Source: Saccharothrix sp. ALI-22-I (GTDB lineage: Bacteria > Actinomycetota > Actinomycetes > Mycobacteriales > Pseudonocardiaceae). Taken from it: a stretch of DNA of 64,000 nt. Made by a program: the position numbers and the translations under genes. Each line of letters begins with the position of its first letter. Within the stretch, counting starts at the first letter, position 1. The stretch is from the NCBI RefSeq assembly GCF_001984175.1, contig NZ_MTQP01000058.1, forward strand, positions 186,001 to 250,000, written 5' to 3'. The notes under the pieces are model-generated. The model saw only the letters and a list, made by a program, of their open reading frames with translations, made no database searches and was not told the DNA's origin. Shown here piece by piece: positions 7,400 through 16,607 of the stretch.

Positions 7400-9388
7400 G
7401 TGAGCATCGGTGCGTCGGGGGAGCGGCCTGTGCCGCAGTTGCTGCCACCGGACACGAGGGTGTTCGTCAACCGGACCGACGAAGTCGCCGAGCTCGTCGC
7501 CGCGGTGCGCGCCGCGTGGGACCAGGGGCACATCGGGCTGGTCGTGCTGACCGGGATGCCCGGCGTGGGCAAGACGACGTTGGCCGTGCGGCTGGGCTAT
7601 CGGCTCGCCGACGACTTCCCGGACGGCAGGCTTTTCTACGACCTCCGCGGATCACGTGCCGAAGGGCCGGTGTCGCCCGCCGCCGTGCTGCGCTACTTCC
7701 TGATCCAGCTCGGCGTGGAGCAGGACCGGATTCCGGCCGAGGAGAGTGAGCTGGCGGCGTTCTTCCGGTCCGTGACGTCGGGCAGGCGCATCCTGGTCGT
7801 CCTCGACGACGCCGCGACGGCGGCCCAGGTCATCGCGCTGCTCCCGTCCTCGGCCAAGGCGGCGGTGGTGGTGACGAGCCGGCAGTGGCTGGAAGCGCCG
7901 GACCTGGCCGGTGTCCGTCAGCTCCTGGTCGAGCCGCTCCGTCCCGAGTTCGCGGTGGAGTTGATCCACCGGTCGGTCGGCGAGCACCGGGTGCGGTCCG
8001 AGCCGGCCGCCCTGGAGAGCCTGGTGAAGCTGTGCGCCGGGCTGCCGTTGGCGTTGGCGATCGCGTCGGCGTGGTTGGTGCCGCCACGGCGGACGCTGAC
8101 GGCGATGGTGGACAAGATCCTCACCGGTCGGTCGCTGGACGCGCTCGGTTCCGACGCCTGGAAGTCGGCCGAAGCGGTGATGGACCTGTCCTACGGGCAA
8201 CTCACGCCCGCGCAGGCCCGCGCGTATCGGCTGTTGTCGCTCCACCCGGGAGCGGAGTTCGGCCACCCGGCCGCCGCGGCCCTGCTCGGACTACCCGAAC
8301 AGGCGGCGGTCGAGGTGCTCGAAGGGCTCGCCGACGCCAACCTGCTGTCGCCGAGCGCCGACGAGCGCTACCGGTTCCACCCCCTGGTCGCGCGGCACGC
8401 GCGGGACCGCGCGCTCGCCGACGCCTCTCCGGAGGACATGTGGGAGGCACGGACCAGAGTGGCCGACTGGTACGTGGATCGGGCGGTCGTGCTGGCCAAG
8501 GTGCTGTCCGACCGCTGGTGGGTCTCGGATCGGCTGCTCAACGCGAAGCCGGCGTTCAGCGGACCGGACGCGGTGCGGCGCGCGCTGGGTGAGCTCAACC
8601 TGGAAGACGCGAACCTTTCCGCCACGTTGGCCATGACCGAGGAGTGGGGACTCGACGAGCGGTTCCTGACGCTGTGCGAGGCGTTGTGGCCCTGGTACTA
8701 CAACACCGACCGCGCCGACGACCTCATGGACACCCGACTGACCGGTCTCGCCGTCGCGCAGCGCAGCGGTGATCAGGAGTCGGAGATGCTGATGCTCAAC
8801 CAGCTCGGCGCGGCCCACGAGATGCGCGGCGATCTCGACGCCGCGATCGGCCTGGTGGAGAAGTCGCTGGCGCTCGCCGAGTCGTTGCCCCACGTCTTCG
8901 GGCAGCAGAGCAATCTGGAGTGGCTCGGGTTGGCGTGGGAGCAGAAGAACGATCCGGCCGCGGGCATCGACTACCTGCGTCGGTCGCTCGCCCTGATCGA
9001 CCGGGTGGGCAAGCCCGAACAACGCGAACGCGCGATCGCGCTGAACCGGATGCACCTCGGCCGGATGCTGTTCAAGAGCGGTGAGCATGCGCAGGCGATC
9101 GCGGAACTGCGGCCGGCGTTGACGTACTTCACCGATCGCGGCGACGTGGTGAACAGGGCGCGGACGCTGTATGTGTTGGGCTGCGCCCATCTTGGTGCTT
9201 CGGAGGCCGGTCAGGCCGCCGTTCTGCTCGAACGTGCGGTTGGGTTGTTCGGCGAGATCGGGTTCCGGTCCCAACAGGTTGCGGCCCTCGAAGCCCTTGC
9301 CTCGACCGAGGAACTCCTCGGCGACGTCGATGCGGCGGGCAGGCACCGGGCCGAGGCCCAACGGTTGCGCGACGAGCTGGAAAGCTGA
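7400..9388 (+). CDS. NB-ARC (AP-ATPase) STAND protein with TPR repeats
   Basis: This encodes 662 residues. The start is GTG 7400, preceded by a purine-rich CAGGGGG. The NB-ARC module has the P-loop GMPGVGKTT (residues 52-60), Walker B ILVVLDD and a GLPLAL motif. A winged-helix-like region follows, then several TPR-type helical repeats (for example MLMLNQLGAAHEMRGDLDAA). This is the ATPase-plus-TPR part of AfsR/SARP regulators without the N-terminal SARP DNA-binding domain, so direct DNA binding is doubtful. It is more likely a signal-gated switch or scaffold. It follows the glycosyltransferase by 103 bp and converges with the next gene, with one base between their stops. Confidence 0.85.
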   Translation: MSIGASGERPVPQLLPPDTRVFVNRTDEVAELVAAVRAAWDQGHIGLVVLTGMPGVGKTTLAVRLGYRLADDFPDGRLFYDLRGSRAEGPVSPAAVLRYFLIQLGVEQDRIPAEESELAAFFRSVTSGRRILVVLDDAATAAQVIALLPSSAKAAVVVTSRQWLEAPDLAGVRQLLVEPLRPEFAVELIHRSVGEHRVRSEPAALESLVKLCAGLPLALAIASAWLVPPRRTLTAMVDKILTGRSLDALGSDAWKSAEAVMDLSYGQLTPAQARAYRLLSLHPGAEFGHPAAAALLGLPEQAAVEVLEGLADANLLSPSADERYRFHPLVARHARDRALADASPEDMWEARTRVADWYVDRAVVLAKVLSDRWWVSDRLLNAKPAFSGPDAVRRALGELNLEDANLSATLAMTEEWGLDERFLTLCEALWPWYYNTDRADDLMDTRLTGLAVAQRSGDQESEMLMLNQLGAAHEMRGDLDAAIGLVEKSLALAESLPHVFGQQSNLEWLGLAWEQKNDPAAGIDYLRRSLALIDRVGKPEQRERAIALNRMHLGRMLFKSGEHAQAIAELRPALTYFTDRGDVVNRARTLYVLGCAHLGASEAGQAAVLLERAVGLFGEIGFRSQQVAALEALASTEELLGDVDAAGRHRAEAQRLRDELES

Positions 9389-9389
9389 G

Positions 9390-11084
9390 TCAGTCCACGT
9401 CGACCAGACGGGCGTGGACCGCCTCGCCGCCCACGATCACGACCCCGGCGAGCCCGCGCAGCGGCTCACCGGCCGACAGCCAGGCGTAGACCACCGAGGC
9501 GAACCGGGTGGGGTCGGTGCCGGTCAGCTCGATCGTGTGCCCCTCGCGTGTTCTCACCAGGGCGTGGGCTGATCCGATCACGGCCGCCAGCTGGCACCCG
9601 GGATGACGGTCCAGCGTCTCGGCCGCCCACTGCTGCGCCGGCTCGCCCGTCAACTCGTCCTCGACGGCGAACAGGATGTCCGCGGTCGCCCGCAGCGCAC
9701 GGCCCGGGTGGTCCACGTGGCAGACCAGGTGCGAGCCGGTGATCTCCTGGCGGACGAGGTTGTGCGCCTGGACCTCGGCCGGATATCGGACCAGCGTCGC
9801 CCGTCGGTCCGCGATGTCCAGTTCGGTGCTGACGAGCGTGGCGGAGACCGGGGCGGCGGCGGTGCCGGTGGGCAGGCCCGTGACGGGAACCGGCCACAGC
9901 TTCGGCTCGTCCGGCGGTTCCGGCAGGTTCAGCACGCGGTAGAACAGCGAGCGCAGCAGCTGCGGCGACTCGTCGGGCACCGACGTCACCAACTCCGCGA
10001 CCTCGGCGAACGTGTCCGGCCCGTGCCGGCTTATCACCGACTCGACCTGCTCCCGAAGCGAACGTCGCCGGTCCAGCCGTGGCGCCAGTCGTCCCAGGAC
10101 CTCCACGGCCGAGCCCACCGCCACGTTGTCCTGCGGGAACGCCGCCAGCAGCGTCGGGCGTCCCAACGCGGCTCCGTAACAGGTCGTGGCACCGTTGTCG
10201 CCGATCACGCAGTCGGCCGCGATCAGCGCCGCCCGCCAACCCTCGGCGGGTGGCACCAGGACAAGTCCCGCGCGCAGGCAGTCGGCCAACCAGGTCCGCA
10301 GCTGCCATGGCCCGTGCCCCGCCCAGGTGTTCGGGTGCGCGATCGCCACGACGCGGTAGTCGTCGATCGGCAGCTCGGCGAGGAGTTGGCGCAACAGATC
10401 AGGCCACGAGCCCAGAACGGAGTGCGAGGACCAGGTCGACGACACCACGACGACCTTGCGGTGCTCGTCGGCGCCGAGCAGGTGGCGGTAGTGGCGTCGT
10501 CGCCGCAGGCTCGCCCGCATCCGGTCGAAGCACGGGTCTCCGGCGACGACCGCGGTGTGGACGGCCTCCGGTACCGAGGCTTCCATCCGGGCCAGCTGCT
10601 CGGGGTGGGACAGCACGAGCGCTTCGGCGATCGGCTGCCCGTCGTACAGCAACCACTGCGGCGACAAGCCGAACGTCTGCCGCCCTCCTGTTTTCCTGTT
10701 TTCCTGTTTTCCCGGAGAATATTTAGTGTATCCGATTCCGTGTGAAAGAATTACCAAAGGCGCGTTGAGTTCGGTCAGCCCGCCATGGTGACTGGCGGCG
10801 ATCGCCAGGTCGAACCGCGTGGTCACCGCCTCGTTCCACGGCACCGTCACGATCCCGAGGTCGGCGAAGAACCCGGTCAGGTCCCGGTGGAACGGGTCGC
10901 TGCCGCTCCACGTGACCACCACCTGCACCCGGAAGTCGGAGTCGAACGCGCCGACGACGTCCAGGAGACGCGTGACGGTGGTGACGTTGTGCGCGACCAG
11001 GAGCACGGTCCGCTCGGATTCGACCGTGACCCACTGACCGGCGCGAATGCCGACCGGCACCTGGATCGGCGGCATGTCGACCAC
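9390..11084 (-). CDS. Conserved actinobacterial hypothetical with GT-B-like fold
   Basis: This encodes 564 residues from GTG 11084, which has AAGGGAGGG just upstream; ATG 11075 is an alternative. The protein resembles long actinobacterial proteins often labelled 'translation initiation factor 2' without support. The pattern is an N-terminal VLLVAHNVTTVTRLLDV, a mid-chain ILSHGIGYTKY and a second Rossmann-like half with AALIAADCVIGDNGATT, resembling glycosyl or glycerophosphate transferases. No catalytic motif can be assigned. An AT-rich patch at about 10687-10760 carries three 8-bp repeats and encodes a Lys/Gln/Asn-rich loop unlike the rest of the gene. Function is unknown. Confidence 0.7.
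   Translation of the reverse strand: MVDMPPIQVPVGIRAGQWVTVESERTVLLVAHNVTTVTRLLDVVGAFDSDFRVQVVVTWSGSDPFHRDLTGFFADLGIVTVPWNEAVTTRFDLAIAASHHGGLTELNAPLVILSHGIGYTKYSPGKQENRKTGGRQTFGLSPQWLLYDGQPIAEALVLSHPEQLARMEASVPEAVHTAVVAGDPCFDRMRASLRRRRHYRHLLGADEHRKVVVVSSTWSSHSVLGSWPDLLRQLLAELPIDDYRVVAIAHPNTWAGHGPWQLRTWLADCLRAGLVLVPPAEGWRAALIAADCVIGDNGATTCYGAALGRPTLLAAFPQDNVAVGSAVEVLGRLAPRLDRRRSLREQVESVISRHGPDTFAEVAELVTSVPDESPQLLRSLFYRVLNLPEPPDEPKLWPVPVTGLPTGTAAAPVSATLVSTELDIADRRATLVRYPAEVQAHNLVRQEITGSHLVCHVDHPGRALRATADILFAVEDELTGEPAQQWAAETLDRHPGCQLAAVIGSAHALVRTREGHTIELTGTDPTRFASVVYAWLSAGEPLRGLAGVVIVGGEAVHARLVDVD
10687..10710. repeat. 8-bp tandem repeat (CCTGTTTT x3) inside a coding region
   Basis: Three perfect head-to-tail copies of CCTGTTTT lie in an AT-rich island within the hypothetical gene at 9390-11084. 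The unit is not a multiple of three, so loss or gain of one copy would shift the frame. Confidence 0.9.
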
Positions 11085-11177
11085 GAACCCTCCCTTTGTC
11101 CGGTACGCACGCTAACCCAGGCGGTGCCGACCTGGAGGCGTCCTGACGTCCGCGCGGGGGGTTGCTACCTTTCCTGC

Positions 11178-14100
11178 GTGTCGGTGACCCACATCCAGGT
11201 TGATCTTGCGGATATCGAGGACGCGGTCGGCAGGGCCACGTTCGGTCGAGGAACCGACTACGCGCGTCGGGGTGCGGTGTTGAGCGTGTCGTGGGACCAC
11301 GCGGAGACAGCGCTGCACGGGACGGTGCGTGGCGGGGATGTCTACGAGTCGTCCGCGTACTTCGACTTCGTCGATGGGAACGTCGTCGAGTTCGCGCACG
11401 GTGAGTGCACTTGTCCCGTGGGGTTGAACTGCAAACACGTGGTGGCGGTGGTGGTCACGGCCACGCAGCGGCCACGTGGTCGTGAGAGGCCGCCGAAACC
11501 GACTTGGGACCAGCCGTTCCAGGAGCTGGTCGGAGACGGGCAGGATGTCGGCGCGGACACGCCGTTGGCGGTCGAGTTGACGCTGGCGCCGGGCGGGCAG
11601 TACAGCGGGACGGGCTTCGCCGTGCGGGCACGGATCGTGCGGGCGGGCAAGACCGGATGGGTCGCGAGCGGGTTGAGCTGGAACCAGCTCGGCGTGTACC
11701 ACGTCAGGGACTACCGCGCGTCGCACGTGCGGCTGCTGCGTGAGCTGTACGCGCTGCACCTGGCGGGCACCAATCCCGGCTACCAGTCCTATTACGACAC
11801 GAAATCGGTCGACCTCGCGTCGTTCGACTCGGCCAAGCTGTGGTCGTTGCTCGACGAGGCGCAGCAGATCGGTCTGAAGTTGGTGCACGCGCGCAAGTCG
11901 TGGGGAGAGGTGGCCGCTCCGGGTGTCGCGCGGATCGCGCTGGACGTCACCGGAAACGGGGCGGTCCGCACGGTCAGCCCGGTGATCGGCGTCGACGGGG
12001 TCTCGGCGGAGATCGAGCCGGTCTGCTTCGTCGGTTCGGGCGGCCACGGTCTGGTCTACGCGGATCGGGCCGAGACGGAGGCCGACGCCGACTGCCGTGG
12101 CTGGCACTTCCGGCTCGCCAGGTTCGCCACGCCCGTCCCACCCCCGCTGCAACGACTGGTGCTGGACAAGCGGCGGCTCACGGTTCCCGAGTCCGGGCGG
12201 ACCCGGTTTCGGGACGAGTTCTACCCGCGCCTGCGCCGGCTGGCTCCGGTGATCTCCTCCGACGGCGCCTTCACACCCCCGGAGATCTCCGGCCCCACCC
12301 TGGTCGTGCGGGCGGAGTTCGGCGCGGGGCACGCGCTCGGCGTCGGCTGGGAATGGGCGTACGAAGTCGGGGACTCCCGGCTGCGCGTGCCGCTGGACGC
12401 GCCCGAATCGGAGGGCGGCTACCGCGATCACGATGCGGAGCGCGCCGTGCTGGCGTCGGTCGAGCAGATCGGACCTCGGCCGGACCAGGTCAGCCTGAAT
12501 GGCATCGACACGATGCGGTTCGTCACCCAGACGTTGCCGCTGCTGGCAGGGCATCCCCGGGTGGTGGTCGAGACCAGCGGTGAGCAGGTCGACTACCGCG
12601 AGGCGAGCGACACGGTGTCGATCGGCGTGTCCACGGAGGAACTGGTCGGGGAAACGGACTGGTTCGACCTCGGCATCACGATCAGCGTCGAGGGCACACC
12701 GGTTCCGTTCGTCGAGGTGTTCTCGGCGCTGAGCCAAGGCGAGTCGCACATGCTGCTCGCCGACGGCGCGTACTTCTCCCTGCACAAGCCCGAACTGCGG
12801 GCGTTGGCCGGGCTGATCGAGGAAGCACGGGCACTCCAGGACGCGCCGGGCGGCCGGCTGCGGATCAGTCGTTTCCAGGCCGGTTTGTGGGAGGAGCTGG
12901 CCGGGCTCGGTGTGGTGGAACGCCAGGCGGAGGCGTGGCAACGCCAGGTCGAGGGACTGCTGTCCGGTGAGGCCCTCCGCGCGGCCGAGGTGCCGGCGAC
13001 CCTCGACGCCCGGCTGCGTCCGTACCAGGTGGACGGTTTCGGCTGGCTCGCCTTCCTCTGGCAAGCCCGACTCGGCGGCATCCTCGCCGACGACATGGGA
13101 CTCGGCAAGACGGTGCAGGCGCTGGCACTGATCTGCCACGCGAAAAAGGCCACCCCCGACGGGCCGCCGTTCCTCATCGTCGCGCCCACGAGCGTCGTGT
13201 CGAACTGGGCCACGGAGTCGGCACGCTTCGCACCGGGCCTGAACGTCGTCGTGGTGCCGGACACGGCGCGGCGGCGCGGTCGGACGCTGGACGAGCTCAT
13301 CGGGGCGGCGGACGTGGTGGTCACCTCGTACACGGTGTTCCGGATCGACTTCGACGCGTACTCGGCGGCGTCGTGGTCGGGCTTGGTGCTGGACGAAGCC
13401 CAGTTCGCCAAGAACCACCAGTCGAAGATCCACCAGTGCGCGCGGATGCTCCCGGCTCCCTTCAAGTTGGCCATCACCGGTACGCCGATGGAGAACAACC
13501 TGATGGAGCTCTGGTCGCTGTTGTCGATCACCGCGCCGGGGCTGTTCCCGAGCCCGAACCGGTTCCGCGAGTACTACTCCCTCTCGATCGAGAAGCGCGC
13601 GGACGCCGAGCGGCTGGCGCAGTTGCGACGGCGGATCAAGCCACTGGTCAAGCGGCGCACCAAGGAGCAGGTGGTCGCGGACCTGCCCGCGAAGCAGGAG
13701 CAGGTGCTTGAGGTGGAACTGCACCCGCGGCACCGGAAGATCTACCAGACCCAGTTGCAGCGGGAACGGCAGAAAGTGCTGGGCCTGATCGACGACGTGA
13801 ACAAGAACCGGTTCACGATCCTGCGTTCGCTGACGCTGCTGCGCCAGCTCAGCCTGCACGCGGGGCTGGTCGACGACGAGCACCACGACCTGCCGTGCGG
13901 CAAGATCGACACGTTGACCGGACAGCTGCACGACGTGATCGACGGAGGGCATCGGGCGCTGGTGTTCAGCCAGTTCACCGGGTTCCTGGACAAGGTGCGC
14001 GCCGCGCTCGACACGGCCGGGGTCGAGTACTGCTACCTCGACGGCAAGACCCGTGGCCGGGCCGCCGTGCTGAAGCGGTTCAAGGAAGGGACGGCGCCGG

Positions 14101-14405
14101 TCTTCCTGATCAGCCTCAAGGCGGGCGGGTTCGGGCTCAACCTGACCGAGGCGGACTACTGCTTCCTGCTCGACCCGTGGTGGAACCCGGCAACCGAAGC
14201 GCAGGCGGTGGACCGGACCCACCGCATCGGCCAGACCCGCAACGTCATGGTGTACCGCCTCGTCGCCAAGGACACCATCGAGGAGAAGGTGATGGCCCTG
14301 AAGGCGAAGAAGGCCGAGCTGTTCACCAGCGTCATGGACGACGGCAACGTCTTCGACACCAAACTCTCCGCGGACGACATCCGCGACCTGTTCGCACTGT
14401 CGTAA
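11178..14405 (+). CDS. SWIM zinc-finger SNF2-family DNA helicase/ATPase
   Basis: This encodes 1,075 residues. An N-terminal SWIM zinc finger (ECTCPVGLNCKHVVAV, residues 75-90) precedes a long middle region. The SNF2 motor has motif I DDMGLGKTVQAL near residue 638, motif II DEAQ near 736, and the C-terminal helicase lobe with SLKAGGFGLNLT and DRTHRIGQ. SNF2 ATPases translocate on double-stranded DNA and remodel protein-DNA complexes. Bacterial SWIM-SNF2 proteins are widespread in actinomycetes, with roles in repair or transcription recycling. GTG 11178 is preferred because the protein fold starts there. There is no Shine-Dalgarno, and TACCTT 6-7 bases upstream could be the -10 of a leaderless transcript. 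Confidence 0.92.
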   Translation: MSVTHIQVDLADIEDAVGRATFGRGTDYARRGAVLSVSWDHAETALHGTVRGGDVYESSAYFDFVDGNVVEFAHGECTCPVGLNCKHVVAVVVTATQRPRGRERPPKPTWDQPFQELVGDGQDVGADTPLAVELTLAPGGQYSGTGFAVRARIVRAGKTGWVASGLSWNQLGVYHVRDYRASHVRLLRELYALHLAGTNPGYQSYYDTKSVDLASFDSAKLWSLLDEAQQIGLKLVHARKSWGEVAAPGVARIALDVTGNGAVRTVSPVIGVDGVSAEIEPVCFVGSGGHGLVYADRAETEADADCRGWHFRLARFATPVPPPLQRLVLDKRRLTVPESGRTRFRDEFYPRLRRLAPVISSDGAFTPPEISGPTLVVRAEFGAGHALGVGWEWAYEVGDSRLRVPLDAPESEGGYRDHDAERAVLASVEQIGPRPDQVSLNGIDTMRFVTQTLPLLAGHPRVVVETSGEQVDYREASDTVSIGVSTEELVGETDWFDLGITISVEGTPVPFVEVFSALSQGESHMLLADGAYFSLHKPELRALAGLIEEARALQDAPGGRLRISRFQAGLWEELAGLGVVERQAEAWQRQVEGLLSGEALRAAEVPATLDARLRPYQVDGFGWLAFLWQARLGGILADDMGLGKTVQALALICHAKKATPDGPPFLIVAPTSVVSNWATESARFAPGLNVVVVPDTARRRGRTLDELIGAADVVVTSYTVFRIDFDAYSAASWSGLVLDEAQFAKNHQSKIHQCARMLPAPFKLAITGTPMENNLMELWSLLSITAPGLFPSPNRFREYYSLSIEKRADAERLAQLRRRIKPLVKRRTKEQVVADLPAKQEQVLEVELHPRHRKIYQTQLQRERQKVLGLIDDVNKNRFTILRSLTLLRQLSLHAGLVDDEHHDLPCGKIDTLTGQLHDVIDGGHRALVFSQFTGFLDKVRAALDTAGVEYCYLDGKTRGRAAVLKRFKEGTAPVFLISLKAGGFGLNLTEADYCFLLDPWWNPATEAQAVDRTHRIGQTRNVMVYRLVAKDTIEEKVMALKAKKAELFTSVMDDGNVFDTKLSADDIRDLFALS

Positions 14406-14454
14406 GTGGTTCCGCCCTGATTGGGCTGGGGTCGCCGTATTGAGGCGCAGGCCC

Positions 14455-15219
14455 TTATGCGAGCCCTGGTTGCTGATCGCCGACGCCCGTGACGGCCGTG
14501 GTCGGGAACCGGTGCACGACAGCGGCGGTTGCGTTGTCGGTGCTGCCGTGCGTCCTTGCGGCGGTGACTAGTGCGCTTGCGGCCTCCCGGATGGGCGCTT
14601 CGGCGAGGATCGTCTTGATCTGCACCAGGCCGAGCGGCTTGTGCACGCCGTCGGTGGTCAGCAGGAGTGTGCCGGGACCGGCACTGATGCGGGCGTGTCC
14701 GATATCGGACGCCTTGGCCGTGCGCACGGAGTCGGTCACGATGTGCTCCGCGCGGGGCGCCGGGATCACGCCGCGGGTGAGCCAGAACTGTGCGAGCGTG
14801 TGGTCGACGGTGACTTGGTGCAGTACGTGGCCGTTCCACCGGTAGGCGCGGCAGTCGCCGACCCACGCGATGTCCGCGACCTCCTCCGCGCTGTCCACGG
14901 GTGGGAGCACGGCGACGACGAGCACCGTATCGGCCCGCTTCTGGCTGAACTGCCGGAGCAGTTCCTCCTGGGCGCACAGCAGGCCGCCGCGCGCGCCGCG
15001 CTGGACTGCCGTGGTCACGGCGGTCGTCGCCGCGAGCCGCGCGGCGCGTGCGGCGAGGAGGTGGTCGCCTATGCCGTCGGCGACGGCGAACGCCATGCGC
15101 CCCGTTGCCGGGTCGGTATGCGTTGCGACGGCGTCGGCGTTGATATCGCGCGGTCCCCGGTCGCCGGCTGCGTCGAACGTGGTGTGCCCGTCCAAAGGCA
15201 GGTGCGTGGTGGTGAGCAC
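14455..15219 (-). CDS. PP2C-family serine/threonine phosphatase
   Basis: This encodes 254 residues from GTG 15219 with GAGGAG upstream. Metal-binding aspartates fit the PP2C pattern: GDRGPRDINADAV near the N-terminus, VADGIGDH, WVGDCRAY, LLTTDGVHK and a terminal TDNATAAVV. Such enzymes dephosphorylate Ser/Thr targets of Hanks-type kinases. No kinase is in the window, so the partner is elsewhere. The gene is monocistronic on this strand and converges with the helicase gene across about 50 bp. At about 254 residues it is a minimal cytosolic form with no membrane or sensor domain. Confidence 0.85.
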   Translation of the reverse strand: MLTTTHLPLDGHTTFDAAGDRGPRDINADAVATHTDPATGRMAFAVADGIGDHLLAARAARLAATTAVTTAVQRGARGGLLCAQEELLRQFSQKRADTVLVVAVLPPVDSAEEVADIAWVGDCRAYRWNGHVLHQVTVDHTLAQFWLTRGVIPAPRAEHIVTDSVRTAKASDIGHARISAGPGTLLLTTDGVHKPLGLVQIKTILAEAPIREAASALVTAARTHGSTDNATAAVVHRFPTTAVTGVGDQQPGLA

Positions 15220-15386
15220 AGCCGCTCCTCCTCGGTGGTCCGGCCGATCCCCGTCGATCAGCAGTCACCTGCTCAACGTCCGGGACCGGCCGTGGACTCC
15301 AAGAAAATGCTGTGAATACGTCGTTCCCTGCAGGTGACCCCGGTGGTCGTTCGTGTCCGCCGTCGACGTCGCCATTCAGGCAACGG

Positions 15387-15881
15387 TCAGTCGAGCACCC
15401 TGTGCAGGAACGCGGTGAGCTTGGCGGTGGTTCGTTCGACCTTCTCCTCCAGGGTGAGCGACTCGTGGAGCCGCCCGCCGGGGCCGGCGTCCTTCTTCCC
15501 GCGCAGGTAGAGCGAACAGGCCAGGTCGGCACAGATGTAGGCCCCCACGGAGTTGCCCTGCTGGCCGCTCCGGCCCGCTTTGCGCGCGGTCATCAGCGAG
15601 ACGCCGTCGCCCGGATGGGTGGTCAGGCACAACGAGCACATGCCGCGCCGTGGCTGACCGGCTCGCGGTGACGCCAGTCGCAGCGCCACGCCCACCAAAC
15701 CGTCACCGGATTCGGTGACCAGGTAGGCCCGCTGTGGCGATGCGGGATCGCGCCACCCGAGGAAGTCCAGGTCGTCCCACGGTCGCGTGGAGAGATCGGA
15801 AGGCAGGGCTAAGCGCTTCGCCTCGCCCTTGGTGCAGTTGATGAACGACGCGCGGATATCGCGCTCGGTCAGCGGTCCCAT
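15387..15881 (-). CDS. FBP-domain (FusB-like) EF-G-binding zinc protein
   Basis: This encodes 164 residues from ATG 15881. The C-terminal treble-clef zinc finger is clear: MCSLCLTTH, then GAYICADLACSLYLRGK. This arrangement defines the FBP_C family, whose founding members (FusB/FusC) bind elongation factor G and help release it from the ribosome, giving fusidic-acid resistance in staphylococci. In actinomycetes the homologues are chromosomal, and their physiological role is not settled. The gene is divergent from a TetR gene with 82 bp between them, so the regulator may control it. The frame stays open upstream to 16223, but that part is antisense to the TetR gene and unsupported. Confidence 0.85.
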   Translation of the reverse strand: MGPLTERDIRASFINCTKGEAKRLALPSDLSTRPWDDLDFLGWRDPASPQRAYLVTESGDGLVGVALRLASPRAGQPRRGMCSLCLTTHPGDGVSLMTARKAGRSGQQGNSVGAYICADLACSLYLRGKKDAGPGGRLHESLTLEEKVERTTAKLTAFLHRVLD

Positions 15882-15910
15882 GAGCCCAAAGCTACGCCGG
15901 TTAGATAGAT

Positions 15911-15922
15911 ACAGCAAACTGT
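15911..15922. promoter_or_regulatory. Short inverted repeat in the FBP/TetR divergent promoter region
   Basis: ACAG-CAAA-CTGT lies in the AT-richer stretch between the two divergent genes. It is short (4-bp arms), and could be part of an operator for the adjacent TetR protein. The support is position plus symmetry only. Confidence 0.3.
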
Positions 15923-15963
15923 TAGGTGGTAGCCTAGGGCCTCTAGCTTTCAGGGAGGGCGAC

Positions 15964-16533
15964 ATGGCACGCGCGGGAGTGACGGCCGAACGCCTGGTCC
16001 GGGCGGCGGCGGACCTGGCCGACGAGGTCGGCTTCGATAACGTGACCGTCTCGGCACTCGCGCGCGGGTTCGGCGTCAAGGACGCGAGCCTGTACTCGCA
16101 CATCAGGAACGCGCAGGACCTGAGGGAACGAGTGGCCGTCCTGGCCCTGGCGGAACTCGCCGACCGGGGTGCCACCGCCCTCGCCGGCCGTGCGGGCAAG
16201 GACGCCCTGGTCGCCTTCGCCAACGCCTACCGGGACTACGCGAAGGAGCACCCGGGCAGGTACGCCGCGATGCAGATCGACCTGACCCCGGAGATCGCGG
16301 CCGCGAGCGCGGCGGGCAGGCACTCGGAGATGACGCGGGCAATCCTGCGCGGCTACGACCTGTCCGAGCCCGACCAGACCGACGCGGTCAGACTCCTGCA
16401 CAGCACTTTCCACGGGTACGCGACCCTGGAGGCAGCAGGCGGATTCCGCCACACGCCACGCGACACCGAGTCCTCGTGGTCCAGAACCCTGGACGCCCTC
16501 GACGTCCTCCTCAACCACTGGCCGCGCACCTGA
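15964..16533 (+). CDS. TetR/AcrR-family regulator with WHG C-terminal domain
   Basis: This encodes 189 residues. ATG 15964 follows AGGGAGGGCGAC. The N-terminal helix-turn-helix reads NVTVSALARGFGVKDASLYSHIRN. The C-terminal half (AYRDYAKEHPGRYAAM, then LLHSTFHGYATLEAAGGF) fits the WHG type of TetR ligand domain. It is probably a repressor of its own promoter and of the divergent FBP gene, inferred from position. It converges with the carbonic anhydrase gene and is separated from it by a strong hairpin terminator. Confidence 0.88.
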   Translation: MARAGVTAERLVRAAADLADEVGFDNVTVSALARGFGVKDASLYSHIRNAQDLRERVAVLALAELADRGATALAGRAGKDALVAFANAYRDYAKEHPGRYAAMQIDLTPEIAAASAAGRHSEMTRAILRGYDLSEPDQTDAVRLLHSTFHGYATLEAAGGFRHTPRDTESSWSRTLDALDVLLNHWPRT

Positions 16534-16574
16534 CAAACCGCAGTCGTCGCGGTGAGACCCGCCACTGGGGGAAG

Positions 16575-16601
16575 GGCCCGGTGTGGGGTGCACACCGGGC
16601 C
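16575..16601. terminator. Bidirectional hairpin terminator
   Basis: A perfect 11-bp stem, GGCCCGGTGTG / CACACCGGGCC, with a 5-base loop sits between two convergent genes. There is no T-tract, as is usual for high-GC actinomycetes. Confidence 0.8.
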
Positions 16602-16607
16602 GGACGG

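Noticed and set aside
10785..11177. Extension of the SNF2 gene upstream to 10785
   Set aside because: The extra residues are antisense to the hypothetical gene and do not look like any domain. The SWIM protein fold begins at GTG 11178.
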